Source of the DNA: Hellea sp965224755 | GTDB taxonomy: Bacteria > Pseudomonadota > Alphaproteobacteria > Caulobacterales > Maricaulaceae | DNA: 64,000 bases | Reading direction: 5' to 3' | NCBI GenBank assembly: GCA_965224755.1 | Contig: OZ245061.1 | Coordinates: forward strand, 1,860,001 to 1,924,000 | Shown: piece after piece, positions 1 to 7,126 of the stretch | How the letters are laid out: the number at the start of each line of letters is the position of its first letter | Numbering within the stretch: the stretch's first letter is position 1 | Translations under genes and position numbers: made by a program | Notes under the pieces: generated by a model | The model's database searches: none | Told to the model about the DNA's origin: nothing | Seen by the model: only the letters and a program-made list of their open reading frames with translations

Positions 1-1
1 C

Positions 2-91
2 AATAATGACCGCGACCCGGATGAAAGTTGTGATTTCATCGCGCTGTCAGCGGTGTGGGAGGCAGTCAGCCGCTTGCAAAATATCAGCTAA
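2..91 (+). CDS. C-terminal end of an unidentified protein, cut by the window edge
   Basis: An open frame enters from the left edge and runs 29 codons to a TAA at 89-91. The visible tail is acidic at first (about residues NNDRDPDE) and then helical and hydrophobic, which is compatible with the end of a real protein. Its stop overlaps the stop of the convergent MAPEG gene by four bases. Nothing in the visible part identifies a family, so no function is proposed. Confidence 0.4.
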   Translation, partial: NNDRDPDESCDFIALSAVWEAVSRLQNIS

Positions 92-507
92 AACAACCGC
101 GCGGCCTGTGCGCAGGCCATAATGATCAATATAAGCGTTGAAAGCGCGAAGAGGCTAAACCGCGCCATGACTTTATTGACGGTGATCTGCACCAAGCTAT
201 GCAAAATACGTAATATTACATAGCCCCAGGCACAATAGAGCATGAGCGAGCTCGCGCCGCCCGTCAGCGAAATATAAAACATCAAAGCATAAAAAATCGT
301 CGGCTGTTCCATCAGATGGTTATAATTATGCGCCGCGAATTGCGCATATTCAGGCATCTTTGCCTTCCACTCTCCATCCGGATTTCGGGCTGTGTCAGGC
401 GCGATCTTGGCTTTGTTCATCGCCGGAATACGGCGAGCATACATCACGCACCAAATTATCAGCGACCAAAGAATAAGTACCAGAACTGGCGTTAGAAAAT
501 TAGACAT
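88..507 (-). CDS. MAPEG family membrane protein
   Basis: A 139-residue integral membrane protein. About four hydrophobic segments are visible (near residues 5-22, 70-90, 92-108 and 118-136). The loop after the first segment contains an RRIPAMNK/NPDGEW-like stretch, followed by AAHNYNHLMEQPTIFYAL, in which the Asn-His-x-x-Glu-x-Pro arrangement is typical of MAPEG proteins (microsomal glutathione transferase/leukotriene synthase-like). Length is normal for the family. The substrate in bacteria is usually unknown, and none can be read here. It lies alone, convergent with the partial gene at the window start and upstream of the cold-shock gene's terminator. Confidence 0.8.
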   Translation of the reverse strand: MSNFLTPVLVLILWSLIIWCVMYARRIPAMNKAKIAPDTARNPDGEWKAKMPEYAQFAAHNYNHLMEQPTIFYALMFYISLTGGASSLMLYCAWGYVILRILHSLVQITVNKVMARFSLFALSTLILIIMACAQAARLF

Positions 508-563
508 GATGTTTCCCCTTATATAATTTACGACATTGTGCGCGAAACCTGTGTTTTGTCCAT

Positions 564-592
564 AAAAAAAGCCCCGCCGACTGGCAGGGCTT
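564..592 (-). terminator. Rho-independent terminator of the cold-shock gene
   Basis: Read on the minus strand, AAGCCCTGCC and GGCGGGGCTT form a GC-rich hairpin with a short loop, followed by a run of seven T. It sits about 26 bases after the cold-shock gene stop and is a textbook intrinsic terminator. Confidence 0.85.
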
Positions 593-617
593 CAAAATTG
601 AATACTCAGCGAACTGA

Positions 618-839
618 CTAGTCAGCCATAGTGAGATTATCAACAGCCGTTTTGCCGGAGCGCTCATCAACAGCAGTATCATAGGAGACTTTGTCGCCTT
701 CATTCAAGCCTTGCAGACCTGAACGCTGAACGGATGAGATGTGAACAAATACATCTGTTCCGCCATCATCGGGTTGAATAAAGCCGAAGCCTTTTGTGGT
801 ATTGAAGAACTTAACTGTTCCGGTTTTCATATCTGACAT
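618..839 (-). CDS. Cold-shock domain protein (CspA family)
   Basis: A 73-residue single cold-shock domain, which binds single-stranded nucleic acid and acts as an RNA chaperone in the cytoplasm. The RNP1-like motif KGFGFI is at residues 16-21 and the RNP2-like VFVHIS at 30-35. The protein ends soon after the last strand, so there is no extra domain. An internal Met at residue 4 (830) is an equally plausible start. GGAATT lies upstream of the ATG at 839. The 245-base upstream gap contains a near-perfect inverted repeat (GGCGCCA/TGGTGCC, about 870-886), and long structured leaders are common for cold-shock genes, but no specific thermosensor is recognisable. A terminator follows the gene. Confidence 0.95.
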   Translation of the reverse strand: MSDMKTGTVKFFNTTKGFGFIQPDDGGTDVFVHISSVQRSGLQGLNEGDKVSYDTAVDERSGKTAVDNLTMAD

Positions 840-1085
840 GGGTAATTCCTTTCACGTCATATTTATGCGGGCGCCAACATGGTGCCTACGAGTAGTCGAT
901 GCGGGGAAGAAAAAAACACATAGTCTCTACTCCGTTGGACTGGAGCAGATAATAAGCCGGATTGTCTGGCCGTAATCGATATCCGCCATGTAGGGTGTTT
1001 TTCGCAGATTGCAAGCGATGATTTTACATAAAATACAGCCATGCTTAACAAGCGCTGCCGCAGGGTTTCTTTCATATGGGCCGTA

Positions 1086-1712
1086 TCAGTCTCCCGTCAG
1101 GGAAAAATGCATGAAATCTTTCTGGCGACCTTTCAGCTCCCCGCCCCATTTTAGGCCGACCTCGCGCATATAATGATAGAGCGGCGTCTGCGGCGTGATT
1201 GCGGCGGGCGCGCCAGGCTGCCACTCTCCGCCGCGCCGAAGGCGGCAGGCCGAGGAAAATTCAATGCAGCGATCATATAAACCGTTACTCTCGGGGTTCA
1301 CATCTATCGCTAGCCCGAAAGAATGATTGCTATATTGCGTGCGAAGACCGCGCGCATCCAGCGGCCCCTTGGTTCGGCCCACACGATAGCCGATGATTTT
1401 ATCAAACTGGAAACCACCCTCTACGGCGCGGTTTAAAGCGCCCTCCACATCTTTGGCAATAGCCTTGCAGATAAGCGTAGGCGGAGCGCCCGGCACAGAA
1501 ATTGAGGCCTGATCTTCGCGGCAAATCGAGCACGGCAAGCTCGAATGGCGCTGCTCGGGAGTCAGTTGCACGCGCGGCATAACAACCTCGCGGTAATTCT
1601 CGGCGCGGCCAAGCTCAGAGTTCCACGCCCAATCGGTGAAAGTACAAAGCTCGGAGGCTTGGGCCGCGGGAGCCAAGTTAATCAAAATTGCCGTGAGAAA
1701 AAGACTGCGCAT
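1086..1712 (-). CDS. Exported extensin-like / M15 (VanY-type) peptidase
   Basis: A 208-residue protein with an N-terminal signal peptide (hydrophobic residues 3-17, likely cleavage after the AQA near residue 19). The C-terminal half matches the extensin-like C domain related to zinc D,D-carboxypeptidases of family M15. Putative metal ligands are H130 and D137 in HSFGLAID and H202 in DFMHF. Several cysteines (23, 61, 64, 82, 149, 156) could form periplasmic disulfides. Likely role: trimming peptidoglycan stem peptides. That is inference from the family; the true substrate of extensin-like members is rarely shown. It has its own leader and no obvious operon partner. Confidence 0.85.
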   Translation of the reverse strand: MRSLFLTAILINLAPAAQASELCTFTDWAWNSELGRAENYREVVMPRVQLTPEQRHSSLPCSICREDQASISVPGAPPTLICKAIAKDVEGALNRAVEGGFQFDKIIGYRVGRTKGPLDARGLRTQYSNHSFGLAIDVNPESNGLYDRCIEFSSACRLRRGGEWQPGAPAAITPQTPLYHYMREVGLKWGGELKGRQKDFMHFSLTGD

Positions 1713-1760
1713 AAAACAAGCTTAAGACCCGCAATATGGCAGGTCAAAGGCGGGATAAGG

Positions 1761-2141
1761 TTAAACGTGGCCGGAAAGCCGAATTTGATAATCACTCTCG
1801 CTGAAATCATAGGGATACATGCGGGCGGGGTCACAGAGGGAAGGTTCGGTCAGGCTGCCAAACAGATCATCCCAATGGGGGTTATGCTCTACAATGCGTT
1901 TTACTTTCCAAATGCGGTTCCACTTTTTTATTTGCCGTTCACGGATAAAGGCTGAATCGCGCGTCTCATGGATTTCATACCAGACGAGCCGATTAATTTG
2001 ATATTTTGAGGTATGGCCAGAATAACGTCCTGTCTTATGTTCAAAAACACGCTTCAAAAGGTCATCCGTCTGCCCCAAATAAAGCGCTCCGTTTTTCCGA
2101 TTGGCAAGGAGATAGGTATAGAACATAATGTGAACATACAT
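1761..2141 (-). CDS. GIY-YIG nuclease-domain protein
   Basis: A small protein with a GIY-YIG superfamily fold: the motif appears as FYTYLLANRKNGALYLGQT, followed by the family's Arg-x-x-x-His (LLKRVFEHK) and a Glu in IRERQIKKW. Single-domain members are common in alphaproteobacteria and often occur in strain-variable copies; their cellular role is unknown. The start is chosen at the ATG at 2141 because AAGGATG lies at good spacing before it. ATG codons at 2147 and 2126 are alternatives, the last giving the usual family start. Confidence 0.85.
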   Translation of the reverse strand: MYVHIMFYTYLLANRKNGALYLGQTDDLLKRVFEHKTGRYSGHTSKYQINRLVWYEIHETRDSAFIRERQIKKWNRIWKVKRIVEHNPHWDDLFGSLTEPSLCDPARMYPYDFSESDYQIRLSGHV

Positions 2142-2247
2142 GCTCATCCTTGAAAATCAACCCACACTTTTAGCCGCACCATTCCCACCGCTCCCTACCC
2201 GTTCATCCCCGCCCCTCTCCATCCGCTCATTCCCCCAAGCACCATTC

Positions 2248-2267
2248 ACCCCGTTGAAAAACGGGGT
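2248..2267. other. Perfect 8-bp stem-loop after the thiC operon
   Basis: ACCCCGTT and AACGGGGT flank a GAAA loop (TTTC on the minus strand). It lies 20 bases after the last gene of the thiC operon. There is no T-run, so it may protect the mRNA 3' end or be a Rho-dependent end rather than an intrinsic terminator. The rest of 2148-2286 is C-rich and non-coding, with no other recognisable element. Confidence 0.5.
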
Positions 2268-2286
2268 CCATCTCCTAAAATCAAAA

Positions 2287-2577
2287 TTAAGAGCGATACT
2301 TACCTTTTTCACACCACCAATGCTTCTTTGTGGCATCCATTTCACGAAATAATTGAGCAGCCTCTTCACAAGCTGCTCTATTATAGTCAGGGTTTGCTTT
2401 ACCACCTTCTTTTGAGTCATATGTTGAAACATGAATTCTCATGGCAGGATCAAGGAGGCTGTTACGATAGAACGTATAAACCTCTGCATCATTTGCCTCT
2501 GTTTTGACAGTTACAACTTCGGACTGACGACAACTGATAAGGAGAAATAAAAGTGGAACAATAAGCAACCGTAACAT
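2287..2577 (-). CDS. Small lipoprotein translated with thiC
   Basis: A 96-residue protein with a lipoprotein signal peptide: Arg3, hydrophobic residues 4-14 and lipobox LLISC with C16 as the lipidation site. The mature part is polar and ends in an HWWCEKGKY stretch with two more cysteines (near residues 71 and 90). Proteins with this Tyr-Asn-Arg...Cys/Trp-Cys-Glu-Lys-Gly ending recur as uncharacterised small lipoproteins in proteobacteria (from memory; unnamed family). The ATG shares bases with the thiC stop (TGATG), so translation is probably coupled to thiC. No link to thiamine is visible in the sequence itself. A longer in-frame extension into thiC is a shadow. Confidence 0.75.
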   Translation of the reverse strand: MLRLLIVPLLFLLISCRQSEVVTVKTEANDAEVYTFYRNSLLDPAMRIHVSTYDSKEGGKANPDYNRAACEEAAQLFREMDATKKHWWCEKGKYRS

Positions 2578-4448
2578 CACTCCCTCGTCTCCAAATAAAT
2601 CTGCCCGCCCATTTCCTTGAACTTTTCGCTCATCCCGGCCATGCCTTCTTTGGCTTGGGCTTCTAGGCTTGCCTTCTCGTTGTCCGACAGGGTTTCTGTG
2701 TAGTCCCGCACGTCTTGCGTGATTTTCATGCTGCAGAACTTCGGGCCGCACATGCTGCAAAAATGGGCGACTTTATGCGCGTCTTTGGGCAGGGTTTGGT
2801 CGTGGTAATCCTTTGCGGTTTCCGGGTCTAGGCTTAGGTTGAACTGGTCTTCCCAGCGGAACTCGAAACGGGCCCGACTTAGTGCGTCATCGCGCAGCTG
2901 CGCCGCCGGGTGGCCCTTGGCGAGGTCTGCGGCGTGGGCGGCTAATTTATAGGTAATCACTCCGACTTTTACGTCGTCGCGGTCGGGCAATCCGAGATGC
3001 TCTTTGGGCGTTACATAGCACAGCATCGACGTGCCAAACCAGCCAATCATCGCCGCGCCGATGCCGCTGGTGATATGGTCATAGCCGGGCGCGATGTCCG
3101 TGGTCAGCGGCCCGAGCGTATAGAACGGCGCCTCGCCGCATTCGCGTAATTGCTTTTCCATATTCACTTTGATCTTGTGCATCGGCACATGGCCGGGGCC
3201 TTCGATCATCACTTGGCAGCCCTTTTTCCATGCAATTTGCGTCAGCTCGCCCAATGTTTCCAACTCGGCAAATTGAGCGCGGTCATTGGCGTCGGCGATA
3301 GAACCGGGGCGCAGACCATCGCCGAGACTAAAGCTAACGTCATAGCGCCGCATGATGTCGCAAATCTCTTCGAAATGGGTGTAAAGGAAGCTCTCCTCGT
3401 GCCGGGACAGCATCCATTTGGCCATAATCGAACCGCCGCGCGAGACAATCCCCGTCACGCGCTCTGCCGTCAGGTGGATATAAGCGAGGCGCACCCCGGC
3501 ATGGATAGTGAAATAATCGACCCCCTGCTCGGCTTGCTCGATTAGCGTATCGCGGTACACCTCCCACGTTAAATCTTCGGCCACGCCGTTCACTTTCTCC
3601 AGCGCCTGATAGATCGGCACTGTGCCGATGGGCACGGGCGCATTGCGGATAATCCATTCGCGGGTATTGTGAATATTACGGCCGGTCGAGAGGTCCATGA
3701 CATTATCCGCGCCCCAGCGTGTCGCCCAGACCATTTTATCGACCTCTTCTTCGACCGATGACGCCACCGCAGAGTTACCAATATTGGCATTGATTTTGAC
3801 AAGGAAGTTACGGCCAATGATCTGCGGCTCGATTTCGGGGTGGTTGATATTGGCGGGAATAATCGCGCGGCCTCGCGCAATTTCCGAGCGCACAAATTCC
3901 GGCGTGACAAAGGCGGGAATAGCGGCCCCGAAGCTCTCGCCGGCGTCAACCCGCGCCTGCGCGCCCTCTACCATTGTCTTCCGGCCAAGATTCTCGCGCT
4001 CAGCGACATAGATCATTTCTTTGGTGATAATCCCGGCTTTGGCGAATTCATATTGCGTGATGGGCGCATTACCGACCCCTCGCAAAGGCTTGTTTTTAAT
4101 TGGAAATTCACGCGCTAGGTATTTCCCGCTCGCGCCGCCATTATCTTCGGGTTTCACATCACGGCCCTCATATTCTTCCACGCCGCCGCGTTCCAAAACC
4201 CAAGCCGTGCGCGGGCGCGGGAGGCCCGCCTCGACATCAATCACGGCATCAGGGTCGCTATAAGGCCCGGAGGTATCATAGACCACAATATCCGGCTCAT
4301 TGGCGGAAGGGTGCAGCGCAATAGAACGGTGCGCAACCGCAATATCAGGCGCCGCCGCAGGATGAGTATATATCTTGGTCGAAGCCGGAAGCGCCCCCGT
4401 TGTCACAATGGGGGTCTTAAAAACGGACTGGTCGATTGGTTTATTCAT
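2577..4448 (-). CDS. thiC: Phosphomethylpyrimidine synthase ThiC
   Basis: Radical SAM enzyme that converts 5-aminoimidazole ribotide to HMP phosphate, the pyrimidine half of thiamine. At 623 residues it has the full bacterial length. The C-terminal [4Fe-4S] motif CxxCxxxxC is visible as C564, C567 and C572; the signatures EGPGHVPMHKI and NFLVKINANIGNS are intact. The start at 4448 is preceded by AAGGA. It is the fourth gene of a tightly packed minus-strand operon whose TPP riboswitch lies 2.5 kb upstream at 6935-7009; no riboswitch lies directly before thiC. It is followed, with overlapping stop and start, by a small lipoprotein gene. No other thiamine gene is in the window. Confidence 0.98.
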   Translation of the reverse strand: MNKPIDQSVFKTPIVTTGALPASTKIYTHPAAAPDIAVAHRSIALHPSANEPDIVVYDTSGPYSDPDAVIDVEAGLPRPRTAWVLERGGVEEYEGRDVKPEDNGGASGKYLAREFPIKNKPLRGVGNAPITQYEFAKAGIITKEMIYVAERENLGRKTMVEGAQARVDAGESFGAAIPAFVTPEFVRSEIARGRAIIPANINHPEIEPQIIGRNFLVKINANIGNSAVASSVEEEVDKMVWATRWGADNVMDLSTGRNIHNTREWIIRNAPVPIGTVPIYQALEKVNGVAEDLTWEVYRDTLIEQAEQGVDYFTIHAGVRLAYIHLTAERVTGIVSRGGSIMAKWMLSRHEESFLYTHFEEICDIMRRYDVSFSLGDGLRPGSIADANDRAQFAELETLGELTQIAWKKGCQVMIEGPGHVPMHKIKVNMEKQLRECGEAPFYTLGPLTTDIAPGYDHITSGIGAAMIGWFGTSMLCYVTPKEHLGLPDRDDVKVGVITYKLAAHAADLAKGHPAAQLRDDALSRARFEFRWEDQFNLSLDPETAKDYHDQTLPKDAHKVAHFCSMCGPKFCSMKITQDVRDYTETLSDNEKASLEAQAKEGMAGMSEKFKEMGGQIYLETRE

Positions 4449-4459
4449 GGGGGTGGTCC

Positions 4460-5068
4460 TTAGCTTAGGAAAGTCTTACGAATGAGAGTCTCAACGCTTT
4501 TTGGATTTGGAATATTTAAAAATGCATTGAGTGGAGATGAAGGAAACATCCCTATATCGAAGTAAGATGGCGGCTTTCCAAATTGTAGCGATCCAATCTG
4601 ATCACTCCCACGGCGTTCAATTTTAGAAAACTCGGCACCTTGGAGGCTTACGATTCTGTTAGACAAAAACTTATCAAAAATGATGGCACGTTTACTTGTC
4701 AAAGCGTAAGCTTGTCTTGAAGGGCCAATAAATTGTTTTATTGATTGATACAGTCCGTGGATTCCAAACAACAAGAAAACTGAAGGCAATATTAAGAACA
4801 ACAAAGAAAACATTCCAGCGCCTTCACTCGTAGTATTGTTCGAAGGTGTCTCCAAGGTGGATAATTCTAAAGCCTGTTCAGACCCGGACATGCCTGCTAT
4901 TGCAATGAAAATAAATACAAGAACAAACAAACACCAAAAGAACGTGAAGATAAGGCCGAATACCGCATAACCTATTACGGGAAAACGGCTCGGTTTTTCT
5001 GCCCACAGCAACTCTTCTCCCGGCTCTAATTCAGCCTCAACAATATGCCTTATCTCTTCGTTGATCAT
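4460..5068 (-). CDS. Membrane protein with bacterial PH-like domain
   Basis: A 202-residue protein of unknown function. The N-terminus has the ELEPGEELLWAEKPSRF pattern seen before bacterial PH (bPH) domains. Two hydrophobic segments follow (about residues 29-58 and 86-108), then YALTSKRAIIF, a bPH hallmark. So a membrane-anchored bPH protein is likely. The region is clearly more AT-rich than thiC and the downstream genes, suggesting separate acquisition. It starts within the end of the upstream gene (ATGA-type overlap) and ends 11 bases before thiC, so it should be co-transcribed with thiC. No thiamine-related motif is visible. Confidence 0.7.
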   Translation of the reverse strand: MINEEIRHIVEAELEPGEELLWAEKPSRFPVIGYAVFGLIFTFFWCLFVLVFIFIAIAGMSGSEQALELSTLETPSNNTTSEGAGMFSLLFLILPSVFLLFGIHGLYQSIKQFIGPSRQAYALTSKRAIIFDKFLSNRIVSLQGAEFSKIERRGSDQIGSLQFGKPPSYFDIGMFPSSPLNAFLNIPNPKSVETLIRKTFLS

Positions 5069-5439
5069 TTCTCGCCCTCATAAGGAAGTCGAATGGCGAG
5101 AATAACGCAGAGGATAGAAATGGCTAAAAATACGCCGAGAAACGCCGTTAAAAATGTTGGGTTGAGGTTGCCCGAATTAATCGGTGCCTCGCTCAAAAGT
5201 TTATAAAAAAAGCTTCCATAAACACCGCCCGCCGCCGCGCCCCAAGACGCCGCAAAGAAGGCTCTGCGCGGCGGCGTATCTTTGGTGAAATTAAGCGCCG
5301 CTACGAGCATAGCGAGTCCTAGGAAAATATCATCAAGCACGAACATGATATGGCGGCCATCACCCATAGAGCGATAAACCTCACCCACCATGATGAGCAA
5401 AGCCAAAGCCATAGTAAAATATCGAAAAGCTCTCATCAT
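5065..5439 (-). CDS. Small polytopic membrane protein, unknown function
   Basis: A 124-residue protein with about four hydrophobic segments (near residues 5-20, 33-50, 62-80 and 95-117) and little else. No family is recognised. Start and stop overlap both neighbours by four bases (ATGA), so it is translated within the operon between the glycosidase/MBL fusion and the PH-like membrane protein. A partner for the PH-like membrane protein or a small transporter-like component are possible readings, without direct support. Confidence 0.65.
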   Translation of the reverse strand: MMRAFRYFTMALALLIMVGEVYRSMGDGRHIMFVLDDIFLGLAMLVAALNFTKDTPPRRAFFAASWGAAAGGVYGSFFYKLLSEAPINSGNLNPTFLTAFLGVFLAISILCVILAIRLPYEGEK

Positions 5440-6932
5440 TTCCCAACCTCCCGCGTCTCGCCACTTTTGGAAAAATAATCCTGCTTACTTACTTTCAAAT
5501 CCTCTGGCACTTCAATCGGCACATGCACGCCAATACTCTTTGCCACATTCATCTCCTCTTCGAGGATATAGCGGCCATTGGCGGAGGTCAGGAACCAATA
5601 TGGCGGGAAGGCTGTGTCGGTGCGTATGGCGTTCCAATGATCTTTATGCGGGATGAAATGTTGGCGTCTTGTATCGGCGTCGCCCATATGGATGACGGTT
5701 GCGCCGTCTGCGAGGGTAACGCGGTAGACCATATTCTGCACACTCGCACGGGCGGGGGCGGGCCAGCCGCTATGGGGAATGCGGACGGCGGTAGCTTTGA
5801 TATCGCCGATCTCTATTGCCTCCGGCGCGTCGTCCGCTTCCATATCGACAATCCGCATCCGCAGGCGCAAATCAGCCTCCCAATTTTTATCTTCTTTCAT
5901 CATATCCAGCGCTTGTAGTGGAGCGATAAGCCAAACATCGGGCTGCGCTTTCATATAGGCCATCATCTTAGCCGCCGAGAAATGATCACGGTGGGCATGG
6001 CTGATGAAGACAGCATCCATCCCAGCATATTCGTCCTGCCCCGCCATCATCTTGGCGAGATCTGCAAAGCTGGGTTCAGGATAGACGCCAAAACCCGACA
6101 GCGGCAGCGGGTCGAACATGATTTTCGTTTCGCCGTGACTGACAATGACGCCTTCATTGGCGATGTAGCGGGCTTGCGCTTGCACCTTTGGCACCACCAC
6201 GCCGACAATCGGCCCCATTCGCGGCCCAAAATCATTACGATTAAGCTCTGCCGAATAAAGACGGGAGATGACGCCATCTAGGTAAAGCGCGTTAAATGCC
6301 TTCAACTCGTCTTTGAACAGGCTGGCGAAATCATAGAAATTCACCGGTGTATCAGATTTCACAAAGACGATTTCGCCAGCTTGTGTACGTCCAACACCAT
6401 TGCGAATTTTACGCGAGGATGAGTCTGCATTAAATTTCGGATGAAGTTTCCCATTGATGACAAGCATAGGGCCGGATTGTGTGGCCGTATCCGGCACGAC
6501 ACTTTTAAGCATATAGCGCATGGTTTCGCTAATATCCGCAACTTTATCATGATGCACATGAAACACACCATTGGGCAACATTCCAAAATTACCTGAACTG
6601 GCTTTGGTCTGCAGCCGCCCCGTTGATTGACCATCCTGACGATAGAGGCCAACAGGTGAGCGGTCTTTGTGATACATGCCGGCATTCATGGCGAAGAGAA
6701 GCTGTTCTCCGGTCTTGGCGAGCTCTTTATTCACCGCATCGAAACTGCCTAATATGGAACCATCGTTTCTCTTTAAAAAAAGGCGGATATCGGCCTGCAT
6801 GGGGCTATAATTGCAGACGGTATAATCTGCCCCGTTATAGCTTAGATTTTGGCAGGATGACGCCTCATGCGCAGACGCCGCAGGCGTAATGCAGGTTAGA
6901 ATTATCGCAATAATGACTGCCGTTAGTCTCAT
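5436..6932 (-). CDS. Secreted phosphodiester glycosidase (NAGPA/DUF2233) fused to MBL-fold hydrolase
   Basis: A 498-residue two-domain protein. A signal peptide occupies residues 1-21 (cleavage after ASA). Residues about 30-247 match the phosphodiester glycosidase/NAGPA (DUF2233) family: AMNAGMY near 81-87, a Gly/Pro-rich NGVFHV, SGPMLVINGK, and ALYLDGVISRLY with D219. From about residue 255 an MBL-fold hydrolase begins, with HAHRDH at 312-317 and a later MGDAD metal-ligand segment. The two parts are normally separate proteins. The junction reads VQAQAR, like the end of a lost signal peptide. The ATG lies three bases after a TPP riboswitch, whose 3' strand carries the AAAGGA ribosome binding site. 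Substrates unknown; periplasmic action inferred. Confidence 0.85.
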   Translation of the reverse strand: MRLTAVIIAIILTCITPAASAHEASSCQNLSYNGADYTVCNYSPMQADIRLFLKRNDGSILGSFDAVNKELAKTGEQLLFAMNAGMYHKDRSPVGLYRQDGQSTGRLQTKASSGNFGMLPNGVFHVHHDKVADISETMRYMLKSVVPDTATQSGPMLVINGKLHPKFNADSSSRKIRNGVGRTQAGEIVFVKSDTPVNFYDFASLFKDELKAFNALYLDGVISRLYSAELNRNDFGPRMGPIVGVVVPKVQAQARYIANEGVIVSHGETKIMFDPLPLSGFGVYPEPSFADLAKMMAGQDEYAGMDAVFISHAHRDHFSAAKMMAYMKAQPDVWLIAPLQALDMMKEDKNWEADLRLRMRIVDMEADDAPEAIEIGDIKATAVRIPHSGWPAPARASVQNMVYRVTLADGATVIHMGDADTRRQHFIPHKDHWNAIRTDTAFPPYWFLTSANGRYILEEEMNVAKSIGVHVPIEVPEDLKVSKQDYFSKSGETREVGK

Positions 6933-6934
6933 TT

Positions 6935-7009
6935 TCCGTCCTTTGCGCCCGCATAACCGGGATCAAGTTCAAAGGGTAAGTCTCAGCCCAGATCAGGGCA
7001 CCCCTCGGA
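6935..7009 (-). promoter_or_regulatory. TPP riboswitch (THI element) overlapping the ribosome binding site
   Basis: Read on the minus strand, the conserved THI-box elements occur in order: GGGGTGCCC, GGCTGAGA (CTGAGA at 6981-6986), ACCCTTTGAACTTGATCC (6958-6975) and a GGTTATGCGGGCG segment. TCCG at 7009-7006 pairs with CGGA at 6938-6935 as P1. AAAGGA, the likely ribosome binding site, lies inside the 3' end of the aptamer just before the ATG at 6932, so TPP binding should block translation directly. The family is known to repress thiamine biosynthesis and transport genes. A promoter is probably in 7013-7126 but no convincing -35/-10 pair stands out. Confidence 0.93.
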
Positions 7010-7126
7010 TTTAGCTCTTATGCGGCGTGCCGGGTTGGGGAGCAAGCCATTTTGCCATTTGAGAAATAGTTAGCGGACTATGTAGCTGCAATATCATTCT
7101 AACGCGCAGCTATGCCTGTCACGGCA

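Noticed and set aside
2157..2432. Minus-strand frame of 91 codons overlapping the lipoprotein end
   Set aside because: Runs through the C-rich non-coding gap in another frame than the lipoprotein and has repetitive Gly/Arg composition.
4449..4459. A second riboswitch directly upstream of thiC
   Set aside because: Only eleven bases separate thiC from the gene before it, and no THI-box motif occurs within that gene's end.
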